A stretch of 64,000 nt of DNA from positions 1 through 64,000 of the forward strand of contig CAJUPT010000003.1 in assembly GCA_910588405.1 (NCBI GenBank). Direction: 5' to 3'. The translations under genes were made by a program, and so were the position numbers. Positions 26,069-33,919 of this stretch are shown here, piece by piece. The notes under the pieces are model-generated. The model was not told the DNA's origin. It searched no databases and saw only the letters and a program-made list of their open reading frames with translations. The stretch comes from an uncultured Lachnospiraceae bacterium. Its GTDB lineage: Bacteria > Bacillota > Clostridia > Lachnospirales > Lachnospiraceae. Each line of letters opens with the position of its first letter. Position 1 is the first letter of the stretch.

Positions 26069-27228
26069 TCGGCATTACCTCCGCTCCTCTTCTTTCGCTT
26101 CAGTATCAAAAAAATCACGCAGCCGATCAGCACCGCGCCCGGAACTACAATTGCCGCCACAGGAACGCCTAAGATTCTGGCATCGCTGCTCAGGTTAAAA
26201 AAGTTGGCCAGCGGCACCTCGTCATCATCCAGGTCCACCAGCTCCTCCGGACCTTCATCTAACGGGATCTCCTCATCAGGTACATTCTCTACGGGTGCGT
26301 CCGCTCCTCCGGGGCCAGGGGCATCCGCTCCTCCGGGGCCAGGGGCATCCGCTCCTCCGGGGCCAGGGGCATCTGCTCCTCCAGGGCCAGGGGCATCCGC
26401 TCCTCCGGGCGCTGCCGCCCCTCCGGGACCTGTCGTTCCCCCAGGAGCTACTGGCGCTATTGCCTCAGGGGCCAGCACAACCGTTCCCGTCTCTCCCGGT
26501 GCTCCAGGCGTACCAGGCGTTACTGTCGTCCCAGGATTCTCTGTCTCGCCTCCCTGGGTCTGATTCTCGGCCGGCGGCGTTCCTCCGCCTCCCTCTGAGA
26601 TCGGCGTATAGATAAAGGTAAACACATTCTCCGCCGCATTCTCTGACAAGGTCCTCGTCAGGTTATAAGCCTGGGGTCTGTAGCCCTCGATATACAAATA
26701 GGCAATCACCGGCTTATCGCCCACGTTTCCATAATAAGTCTCGCTGGGCGCCAGCGTATTCCCCTCCCGATCCTGGTAATTGATCACATAAGAAACCGCA
26801 TCGCCCAGAATCCCATAGGCCACCACATAATCCTGATCCTCTGTCACCTCAAAGGACAAACTCTGCTGGGCCTCGCTGTTATCCACACCGCTCTTTCTCA
26901 AGCCTCTGACATAATATTTGCTGTTGTCAAACAGCTGGACGTCATTACGGCTGAATATAACCCGGCTGCCATAAGCCACCGAATCATATTCCAGCACCTC
27001 GCCGCCGCCGACGGTTCCCTGTCGCCCGGCGTAAATCCGGATTTTATAGGAATAAGGCTTTCCGGTCTGTTCCGCCTGACCTGACTGGGCAGCTTTTGCA
27101 GGCGCAGGCACTGCCAGCGCAACGAGCAAGCACAACGCGCACAGCACGCAGGACAGCACACCTGGCCGACGCGCTTTCTTCTTCCTCATTCCCGGCTCTT
27201 TTAATCCACGCTCATTGATCCATTTCAT
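26065..27228 (-). CDS. Surface protein with MucBP-like domain and collagen-like repeats
   Basis: This exported membrane-anchored protein has 387 residues. The signal peptide ends at about residue 46 (VPAPAKAA). A beta-rich region follows, then a MucBP-like domain (VSYVINYQDREGNTLAPSE ... NVFTFIYTP) at about 145-210. Next come a Thr/Pro/Gly linker and four copies of the 8-residue GGADAPGP unit coded by a 24-bp tandem repeat. An acidic segment with EEIPLDEGPEELVDLDDDEV, a membrane helix and the basic tail KRKKRSG end it. It has no LPXTG motif. Start and stop overlap both neighbours by ATGA. It may be a membrane-held base for the fibre. Confidence 0.75.
   Translation of the reverse strand: MKWINERGLKEPGMRKKKARRPGVLSCVLCALCLLVALAVPAPAKAAQSGQAEQTGKPYSYKIRIYAGRQGTVGGGEVLEYDSVAYGSRVIFSRNDVQLFDNSKYYVRGLRKSGVDNSEAQQSLSFEVTEDQDYVVAYGILGDAVSYVINYQDREGNTLAPSETYYGNVGDKPVIAYLYIEGYRPQAYNLTRTLSENAAENVFTFIYTPISEGGGGTPPAENQTQGGETENPGTTVTPGTPGAPGETGTVVLAPEAIAPVAPGGTTGPGGAAAPGGADAPGPGGADAPGPGGADAPGPGGADAPGPGGADAPVENVPDEEIPLDEGPEELVDLDDDEVPLANFFNLSSDARILGVPVAAIVVPGAVLIGCVIFLILKRKKRSGGNAE
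26297..26410. repeat. 24-bp coding tandem repeat (VNTR)
   Basis: TCCGCTCCTCCGGGGCCAGG plus GGCA repeats about 4.7 times, with single-base differences in the third and fourth copies. The unit is a multiple of three, so copy-number change would alter stalk length without breaking the frame. Confidence 0.85.
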
Positions 27229-28238
27229 ACGGCGTCACCTTCTTTCCCCGCCTTATTCTTCCTGCTCTCACGCAGCTGCCAGATACAAAACAAAAGCAGC
27301 AGCAGGCCACTGCCCCCGGTCAGCACCGAAAAAAGAGAAATCCGGCTTTCATCTCCGGTCTTCACCACGCCGCTGCCAAACAGGCCCCTCCCGGCACTGC
27401 TCTGCCCCGGCGTGTTCTGGCCGGGCGTTCCCGGATTGTTCGGGTTATTTGGGTTATTGGGATTTCCCGGATTTCCTCCCGGCGGATTCTCCGGCGTCTC
27501 CCGAAGCTCCACGGCGAATTCCATCTGTAAGTCCGCAAGCGTATCCTGATAATCATTCCCCTGGGTCTCGCCGTCTAAGGCCACCTCCAGCGTAATCACA
27601 CCCGACTGGCTCTGGGACAATGTATCCAGATAAAAATATTCCTTCAGCGAGCTGGTGGCTTCCTTCAAGCCCTCGCCTGCGGCGCTCACATTCTCGCCGC
27701 CCACCGTGTCGCTGTCAAACAGCACATTCTCCTCACCGCCCTGGCTGCTTTGATAGGACAGCCGGTAGGTATAAGCGCCGCCCTTCGTCTGGCCGTTAGC
27801 ACTTCGGTCCTCCAGAGAATAGAGCACCTCATTCTTCATATACCAATCTGTGGAGGTTCTGTTATCATTTTTCAGGGACAGGGTAATAATCACATTGTCC
27901 CCGGGCTGCATGCCGCCCACCACATCGTTGATATCCGAGGTTTTGAAACTGCTGACCATCTGGTTTTCCCCGTTAAAGGTAACGTTCCAGGTCTCGTCGC
28001 CGTAATAAGTTTCCGCATGGGCGGGAAGCCCCTGAAACAAAATCAGGCCGCACAGTAACGCCCCTGCCAGCTTTACCGCCCCCGCCATAAATGTAAGGGC
28101 GTTCCTGTGCGCCTCCGGCGGATGCACACAGGCTGCCGTACGCAGCCTGGCGCTGTACGGGTTGCGCAGCAAGTGCGCAAGCCTACCGGAAGATTTCGGA
28201 GTTCTTCGCAATAGAAACAAACTGATTTTCTTTTTCAT
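27225..28238 (-). CDS. Secreted surface protein with KTG-type sorting signal
   Basis: The protein has 337 residues. The ATG at 28238 follows GGAGGTCTGT. A hydrophobic export signal lies unusually far in, at residues 50-75 (ending LPAHAETYYG), after a basic segment coded by hairpin-rich DNA. A beta-sandwich-like domain (residues 75-240) is followed by an Asn/Pro/Gly stalk (NPNNPNNPNNPGTPG). The end is a cell-wall sorting signal variant: GSGVVKTGDE, a hydrophobic helix, then basic residues. I read VVKTG as a degenerate LPXTG-type motif for a sortase. It lies between the CalY-like and MucBP genes. Confidence 0.7.
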   Translation of the reverse strand: MKKKISLFLLRRTPKSSGRLAHLLRNPYSARLRTAACVHPPEAHRNALTFMAGAVKLAGALLCGLILFQGLPAHAETYYGDETWNVTFNGENQMVSSFKTSDINDVVGGMQPGDNVIITLSLKNDNRTSTDWYMKNEVLYSLEDRSANGQTKGGAYTYRLSYQSSQGGEENVLFDSDTVGGENVSAAGEGLKEATSSLKEYFYLDTLSQSQSGVITLEVALDGETQGNDYQDTLADLQMEFAVELRETPENPPGGNPGNPNNPNNPNNPGTPGQNTPGQSSAGRGLFGSGVVKTGDESRISLFSVLTGGSGLLLLLFCIWQLRESRKNKAGKEGDAV

Positions 28239-28248
28239 ACAGACCTCC

Positions 28249-29079
28249 TTAATCCACAAGGCGCAGCGTGCCGCCATCTACCGACACCTTCCGGCCCCAG
28301 GCGCTAAGGATCGCATCCTCGGCGTTATGCTCCTGCACCGCATCCACCTCCGCTTTCACCACGAACTTCACGCCGTTGTACAGATAGGTGGTTGTAATCG
28401 TCGTATATTTTCCATTCGCTGACTCCGTCTGGGATACCTTCTTCGCCAGCTCGCCGTCGATGGTCAGCTGGTCTGCAAACAGCGGTGTCCTCGAAGCCTC
28501 CCCGGCCTCTGCGGGCAGCACCTTATTATAGTAAAGAACCGTCCGTTCCTCGGTAGAGGCCTGCGTATCTTCGATCCAGTCCGTTCCCAGATTCACCAGA
28601 TGCAAATCGATCATATCGGGGGACAATGTCCGCAGCCGCTCGGAGGACTTATCATCCTTTCCATCCACGCTGTCCACCCAGTATTTATAGATTCTGACGC
28701 GGACATACTGGTTAATGCTCCCGGTATTCTCCACGCAGAGCTCTTCCCTGTAGGTTTTGCCAGGCGTTAAGCTCTCACCGTCGGAAAGCAGACCGGTAAG
28801 CAGCTCGCCGGTTTCCTCATCCCATTTTCCGTTCCCCGCGCTGTCATAGTTGCGCCAGGAAACCGGATTTCCATTTTCCAGCAGGCTGACACCAATGCTG
28901 TACATCTGCACCCGAGAGGAATAGGTTTCGGAATAATAGGTCAATGCCGCTCTCGCCCCGCCGATGGAGCTGCTAAACAGCATTACCACAGCCAGCGCAA
29001 ATAACCCGTAGATCGCCATGGGCGGCAGCAGCCTTTTTGGTTTTTTCATGGTCGGCTTTTTCATGATCAATTTTTTCAT
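28249..29079 (-). CDS. CalY/TasA-like secreted fibre protein
   Basis: The 276-residue exported protein has a short Lys-rich start with three MKK(P/L) repeats, a hydrophobic signal at about residues 20-45, and a probable cleavage region ARAALTYYSETYSS. The beta-rich domain has ENTGSINQYVRVRIYKYWVD, a pattern common to camelysin/TasA-type proteins processed by SipW. I recognise the architecture rather than close sequence. It overlaps the previous gene by ATGA and is followed by the KTG protein 11 bp later. Confidence 0.65.
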   Translation of the reverse strand: MKKLIMKKPTMKKPKRLLPPMAIYGLFALAVVMLFSSSIGGARAALTYYSETYSSRVQMYSIGVSLLENGNPVSWRNYDSAGNGKWDEETGELLTGLLSDGESLTPGKTYREELCVENTGSINQYVRVRIYKYWVDSVDGKDDKSSERLRTLSPDMIDLHLVNLGTDWIEDTQASTEERTVLYYNKVLPAEAGEASRTPLFADQLTIDGELAKKVSQTESANGKYTTITTTYLYNGVKFVVKAEVDAVQEHNAEDAILSAWGRKVSVDGGTLRLVD

Positions 29080-29639
29080 GATGCACCGCCTCCTTCCTCA
29101 CCGGACTCCGTCTCAGGCGTTCCCACAACCTCGGTGCCAGTAACCACATCAAGGGTTGCGTTCCAATCTGCCGGAAGGGGATTTCCACCCTCGTCATACA
29201 GTACCGGCGTGCTCTCATAAATTACAATTACATTAAACTGATCGCCAACCTCCAGGCCGTCTTCCTTTGTGGGAATATTGTTGATTACAATATTTAAGAC
29301 TTCGGTGTTTCCCCCTCCGGGCACCGGGGTCCCATAATAATAGTAGCCATCTTCTCCGGCCGTCCAGCCGCTGCCAGTATAAGTCAGAGGACAAGTGCTG
29401 GGTCCAAAGGCCTTTACCCGTACATAAACCGGCGCGGCGCCCGCTTCATTGGTTACCGTAACCCGTTTTGTCCAGTCAGAAAATCCTTCGGTGATCTCGG
29501 TCCTGTCTCCCAGATTAATCGTATAGCCTCCCTCCGCGGCGGCATAGGTGGTAAAGTAGGCCCAAGCCTGCCCTAATCCTGCCGTCATAATCGCCGCCAC
29601 AGCCAGGGCCGCTATTGCATACCGTATTTTTTTCATCAT
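29076..29639 (-). CDS. CalY/TasA-like secreted fibre protein
   Basis: The 187-residue protein begins with a signal peptide (IAALAVAAIMTAGLGQAWA) followed by the YFTTYAAAEGGY segment typical of SipW substrates. A small beta-sandwich with VTNEAGAAPVYVRVKAFGPS follows. The tail is acidic and Gly/Ser-rich without an anchor. It is probably the major or minor subunit of a non-covalent fibre. GGGGGTGAGTGA precedes the ATG. It lies 11 bp after the Cna-B-like gene. Confidence 0.68.
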   Translation of the reverse strand: MMKKIRYAIAALAVAAIMTAGLGQAWAYFTTYAAAEGGYTINLGDRTEITEGFSDWTKRVTVTNEAGAAPVYVRVKAFGPSTCPLTYTGSGWTAGEDGYYYYGTPVPGGGNTEVLNIVINNIPTKEDGLEVGDQFNVIVIYESTPVLYDEGGNPLPADWNATLDVVTGTEVVGTPETESGEEGGGAS

Positions 29640-29650
29640 TCACTCACCCC

Positions 29651-30823
29651 CTACTGATTCTGCGACGGTTCAGATTCCCAATCCCATGCTCCGCCTGATG
29701 CAGGATCGTCCGGATTTGTCGGCGCATAGGTGAACTGGTTCTTAATTCCGTGTCCTCTTTTCAGGTCGTCGTTATGGACATTGATAAAAGGGATCTCCAC
29801 TACTTGCGTCTCATCCGCTGTGATCTCGATATTCTCCCGTATCACACCGCCGGTATCAGGCGCAATCTCATAACCGGAACCGCCATACACCTCACTGACA
29901 GTCAGCTTAAGGGTAACAGGGATTTTTTCAAAGGTGATCGTATCCTCTCCGGCTGCCGTAAAGGTCAGGCTGTCTACCGCGTGATAGGAGGGAAGGACCC
30001 CACCGTTTTCCGAAGTCCCTTCCGTCTCCCCGTCTACCTGGAACACAAAGGTGACAGGATCATTGGGGAGATCCGCCTCCGATTCATAGCTGGAAAGAAC
30101 CTTTCTAATCGTCAGTGAGCCATAACGCACCGACCGCTCCGGCTTCAGATAAACATCCAGATCATATGCCCAGTCTCCTCTGTCAGCCGTATTCGGCGGA
30201 ACAGGAGGATTGACCGGTACCTCGCTGTCCCTCATCGGCAGGGAAATCAATTGGGGCTTAAATGTATACTCATATTGGGCTGAATTCGCATAGGTCGCGA
30301 TTATGGGATTGCCCTCGTCATCCGTCACGTCTTTTCGGAAATCCGCCACACGATCGGTTCCGACTCCGCCTCTGGCCAGCAGCAGATAAAGGCCCGGGGT
30401 AAGATTACTGACAGCTGTTTCGCCATCTGCCTTTCCCGTTGCAGATACTTTCGCAGAACTGTCCGGCTCAAAAACGATCTTAGCCGCCTCCTGAGCCATA
30501 GCCTCCCAGTCCTCCGCTTTTTCCGTCTTTTTCTCTATACTCTCGGACATTGCCTGAAAAGCCGACGTGGCCTTATACTGATAAGTGTCATATCCCGGCA
30601 TCTTTACCGCTTCCGCAACCAGATAAATGTCCACCCTGGCTTCCGCGCTTTTCAAATCCGCCGCCATATCCGCATTTTCATCCGTCGCCTTCATCGGATG
30701 AACCTTTAAAGAACCCTTCGTATCCGGATCAAACGGAGCCGCCCCGCTTCGCGTCGGCTTCACTCCGCAGACAGCCGCCGCAAGCGTCACGGCCGCAAGC
30801 AGATATATCAATTTCTTTTTCAT
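29651..30823 (-). CDS. Secreted pilin-like protein with Cna-B-type domains, no anchor
   Basis: The 390-residue exported protein has a signal peptide over residues 1-30. The N-terminal half resembles a pilin D1 region (VSNLTPGLYLLLARGG). The second half is a Cna-B-like or DUF5979-like beta domain starting GSLTIRKVLSSYESEADLPN. It has no LPXTG motif and ends in a Pro/Asp-rich tail. I chose the ATG at 30823, after GGAGGGATTGCCC. It lies directly downstream of the sortase. Its role, as minor subunit or as partner of the CalY-like proteins, is open. Confidence 0.65.
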   Translation of the reverse strand: MKKKLIYLLAAVTLAAAVCGVKPTRSGAAPFDPDTKGSLKVHPMKATDENADMAADLKSAEARVDIYLVAEAVKMPGYDTYQYKATSAFQAMSESIEKKTEKAEDWEAMAQEAAKIVFEPDSSAKVSATGKADGETAVSNLTPGLYLLLARGGVGTDRVADFRKDVTDDEGNPIIATYANSAQYEYTFKPQLISLPMRDSEVPVNPPVPPNTADRGDWAYDLDVYLKPERSVRYGSLTIRKVLSSYESEADLPNDPVTFVFQVDGETEGTSENGGVLPSYHAVDSLTFTAAGEDTITFEKIPVTLKLTVSEVYGGSGYEIAPDTGGVIRENIEITADETQVVEIPFINVHNDDLKRGHGIKNQFTYAPTNPDDPASGGAWDWESEPSQNQ

Positions 30824-30837
30824 GGGCAATCCCTCCT

Positions 30838-30892
30838 TTTAGAGTTCCGCAGCTCTCCTACCGGGGGCTTTCCGGTCCGCTGCTGTTTTTCA
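30838..30892. repeat. Short copy of the intergenic repeat
   Basis: AGAGTTCCGCAGCTCTCC ... GGTCCGCTGCTGTTTTT has the same ends as the family members at 6546 and 17834 but a shortened core (ACCGGGGGCTTTCCGGT hairpin). It fills the gap between the sortase gene and the next gene. Confidence 0.55.
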
Positions 30893-31810
30893 TTATGATT
30901 TTCTCAGCTCTTCTAACATTTCCGCCGTGGATTTTTTCGGTTTCCTGATCTTATAATAAAGAAGCATCAACGCTAAAGATATAAACAATAACGGTACGCC
31001 GATAGCCGGTATCACGATATAAGTAGGAATCCTGACCGCCTCCGCAACCGCCACAATCTCCCCGGCGATATTCTCGATTCGACGGCCGCGCACAAGAATC
31101 CGGTGGGTATTGATGCCGTAAGGGGTGCAGGTGACCAGCGTAAAATAATCTTCCCCATCCACAATCGCCAGGTCGTCGGTTTCCTCCGGTAAAACAATAC
31201 GAATCTGGTCCACCATGTATGTAACGGTCTGGTCAAGGACGGTGAAGGTGAAGATGTCGCCCTCACAGACTTTGTCCAGATCCGATAACAGCTTGGCGCT
31301 GGGCAGGCCGCGGTGGCCGGACATGACACAGTGGGTTCGTTCTCCGCCTACGGGGAGGGAGGAACCGGGGACATGGCCCATGGCGATCTGAAGAACCGCT
31401 TCATCTACCGTGTGGTAGGTAGGCAGGTTTACGCCAATCACCGGGATCTGGAGATATCCCATGATTCCGGTTCCGGTAATATCCAGGATTCGGGCATATT
31501 CCTCGAACTGGTCATCAGTCAGATTAAAATTTACGCCGTTCGCAAGACTTTCATTATACGCACGGGCCTCATTCAAGATCGCTTCCTTTTCCTGACCGGA
31601 TAACTGCTCCACGGCCTCCGAATAGCCTGCAATCGCCTGAGTCGCATGCATAGAGTTCCACCAGTCGCTGACAGATGGATAGAGCAAAATACCCATGCCC
31701 ACCACCAATATGACCACCAATATGATTGTAGAGACGGAAGGCCCCTTTTTTTTCGGCTTGCCCTCTGTCTGCTCTTCTGTCTGCTCTTCTATTTGCTTCT
31801 TCTTTTTCAT
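30893..31810 (-). CDS. Class C sortase (pilus polymerase)
   Basis: This membrane transpeptidase joins pilin subunits through lysines and LPXTG threonines. From the ATG at 31810 (after GAGAGGAATCTG) it has 305 residues. It contains an acidic/Lys-rich cytoplasmic start, a membrane helix (IILVVILVVGMGILLYP), the catalytic domain and a second C-terminal helix typical of class C. The catalytic His is in CVMSGHRGLP, the Cys in YFTLVTCTPYGINTHR and the Arg in HRILVRGRR. It is downstream of the pilin genes it serves. A longer frame to 31879 has no ribosome site. Confidence 0.93.
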   Translation of the reverse strand: MKKKKQIEEQTEEQTEGKPKKKGPSVSTIILVVILVVGMGILLYPSVSDWWNSMHATQAIAGYSEAVEQLSGQEKEAILNEARAYNESLANGVNFNLTDDQFEEYARILDITGTGIMGYLQIPVIGVNLPTYHTVDEAVLQIAMGHVPGSSLPVGGERTHCVMSGHRGLPSAKLLSDLDKVCEGDIFTFTVLDQTVTYMVDQIRIVLPEETDDLAIVDGEDYFTLVTCTPYGINTHRILVRGRRIENIAGEIVAVAEAVRIPTYIVIPAIGVPLLFISLALMLLYYKIRKPKKSTAEMLEELRKS

Positions 31811-31960
31811 CAGATTCCTCTCAATATACCTCTTTACGGCCAGTGCCGCAAAAAAGCGTTCCGGGATGATGTTCTTCACTGACGTCGGCCGGATTCCTTA
31901 CTTCTTACAAATCCGTTGCTCGCCGCACACCACGGGAAGGTGTCAGTCTGTGCGGCATAG

Positions 31961-32076
31961 CCGGGGGACGGAATCCGCCGTCCCCGGAGTGTTTCATTTG
32001 ACAGTCAGACCGTGATCAGAGATATCGGACAGGTATTCTGACCTGTGATCTGAAATCTGCCGTCTGAGATCAAATG
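31961..32076 (-). promoter_or_regulatory. Two large hairpins between major pilin and sortase genes
   Basis: The pair CATTTGA (31995) / TCAAATG (32070), with nested ACAGGT / ACCTGT, forms a long imperfect stem. A second stem, CCGGGGGACGG / CCGTCCCCGG (31961-31987), follows on the minus-strand RNA. No T-run follows, so these probably protect or process the pilin mRNA rather than terminate it. They would allow more pilin than sortase. Confidence 0.6.
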
Positions 32077-32095
32077 GTTTTTACAAAATGAATGA

Positions 32096-33814
32096 TTAGC
32101 GTGCGCTCATACGCTTCTTGGTAACTAACAGGATGCCAGCTCCGGCAACCAGAACACCGCCTACTACGTAGAAGATCGTAGTACCGATACCACCGGTGGA
32201 AGGAAGGAGGGAACCGCTCTTGTTTTCAACGCTAAATGTCAATGCGCCTATATCCCCATTAAATCCCAATTCTTTCGCACCATTACCATCCTGAAGATCA
32301 TAGGTACCTGACCATGTACATGTAGTCTGCCCCTCAGCTGGATCAGCGTAATTAATAACCAGTTTGATAGGATTGGCCAGCAAGTTATATCCATTTGGTG
32401 CCATAATCTCAGTGATCACATAGTCATCGCCAGCTGCCAAACCTTCAATCCTTAAAATACCATCCACGCCAACTTCCGCTGTCGCATTTACTGCTTCTGC
32501 TTCTGTTACTTTACGATTCGCTGTTTCTTTACCGTACTGAACGTCCGGATTTACGTATTTCGCTTTTGCAGCATCGCTCAAGCCCTGAGTTGTAGGAGCT
32601 ACGTCCGTATAAGAAATATTGCCCTCATCATCTTGAATCTGCCAATATCCTCCATTCGCTTTTTCTACATATTCAATACCTGTAACCAAAGTCGTAATCA
32701 ATTTGGTACCTGTAATTTTAAACTGTGCTCCCGGAAGTGCATTTCCATTTTCGTCTGTCTTAAACAATTCAATCGCTGTTACAAAAGTACGTGTTTCATC
32801 CCAAGGTGTTTTTCCAGAAGGATCATTCTCATCTGGATTCTCAGGAAAATCATCACCCTCTCCTACTTTATTAGGATTATTAGAATATTTCAAGCTCGCT
32901 TCATTGGGATTTCCCACAGTACCAATAACTGCGTTCTCATTTATTGTTGCTGAGTAAGTAATTTTAATTTCAGCACCTTTACTATTCTTATATGTTTCGT
33001 AAAAATTTGTGAAAACAATTTTAAAAGCAGTTCCTTCAGCGTACTCATTTCCCGCATCTTCAGGAATATTTATCTCATTTAGAGTGTATAACGCCTCAAC
33101 ACCACCAACTGTTACTTTGACACTATCCTTATTGAGTGTTAAACCTTTTGACATCACATCAGTAACTACATATTTATAATTCACATAATGTGACATATCA
33201 GGGACTTTAGAAGTCAACTCGTAATTTACCACCTGGCCAATAGCGCCATTGTTAAAATCTACGGGATTTCCATTTTCTGTTATCTTTTTGTCCAGGCTCG
33301 GCTTATCTGTTTTCACCTGGACCTCAACATTCTTAGTTGCCTGCAACAAAGCTGCGTTATAAACGCCATCTGCGCCAACATTCTCAGTCGTATCGACAAT
33401 CAGATAATAACCTGCAGGCATAGAATTAGCACCAGCCTGCAACTTCCTACCAGCACCTTGTACATGTTTGTATGCAATCTGCGCTACCTGCTCTGCAAGT
33501 GCAGTATTTGTAGCTAACGCTTCAGCAACATCTCGGGCTGTTGTGCAGTCTTTAAAGGCTTCCAATCCATTTAATTCAGCAAGAAAGTCTTTAGCATTAA
33601 TCTCACTCGCCCACTCCACAGATGCCAGCTGATCTTCTACATTCGCCTGCGTACCTGTAAAAATCTGATATGCGGTAAACTCATGTCCATCTAACAAAGC
33701 ATCTTCAGGCAATGTAATTGTTACTGGCACCTCATTAGCCATTACCTGAATTCCCATAGCCAACACTAAAATTGCTGCTAACATCAGGCTGGCCAGTTTC
33801 TTAATTCGTTTCAT
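32096..33814 (-). CDS. Major pilin subunit (LPSTG-anchored, Cna-B-type)
   Basis: This 572-residue sortase-polymerised pilin of the SpaA/FimA type carries a signal peptide (cleavage near VMANE) and a fimbrial isopeptide-forming domain. A pilin-type lysine segment follows in VKTDKPSLDKKI near residue 170, then a Cna-B domain from about 350 with the E-box YVITEIMAPNGYNLLA. The sorting signal is LLPSTGG, then a hydrophobic helix and a basic tail. The segment coding residues about 170-450 is more AT-rich than its neighbours, which suggests exchange by recombination. GGAGGATGAGGTT precedes the ATG. Confidence 0.93.
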   Translation of the reverse strand: MKRIKKLASLMLAAILVLAMGIQVMANEVPVTITLPEDALLDGHEFTAYQIFTGTQANVEDQLASVEWASEINAKDFLAELNGLEAFKDCTTARDVAEALATNTALAEQVAQIAYKHVQGAGRKLQAGANSMPAGYYLIVDTTENVGADGVYNAALLQATKNVEVQVKTDKPSLDKKITENGNPVDFNNGAIGQVVNYELTSKVPDMSHYVNYKYVVTDVMSKGLTLNKDSVKVTVGGVEALYTLNEINIPEDAGNEYAEGTAFKIVFTNFYETYKNSKGAEIKITYSATINENAVIGTVGNPNEASLKYSNNPNKVGEGDDFPENPDENDPSGKTPWDETRTFVTAIELFKTDENGNALPGAQFKITGTKLITTLVTGIEYVEKANGGYWQIQDDEGNISYTDVAPTTQGLSDAAKAKYVNPDVQYGKETANRKVTEAEAVNATAEVGVDGILRIEGLAAGDDYVITEIMAPNGYNLLANPIKLVINYADPAEGQTTCTWSGTYDLQDGNGAKELGFNGDIGALTFSVENKSGSLLPSTGGIGTTIFYVVGGVLVAGAGILLVTKKRMSAR

Positions 33815-33919
33815 AACCTCATCCTCCTTTTAATCTTGTTTTTTGATTCTTGTTTGAAACGATTTCTGTGTTATTAGTTACTCCACAAATCTGCATTCCT
33901 TTCAGATTAAGGAGAAGCG

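Noticed and set aside
26048..26563. Plus-strand frame rich in GASAPPGP repeats
   Set aside because: It is the reverse reading of the 24-bp repeat in the MucBP-protein gene; the minus-strand frame has a signal peptide, domain and anchor.
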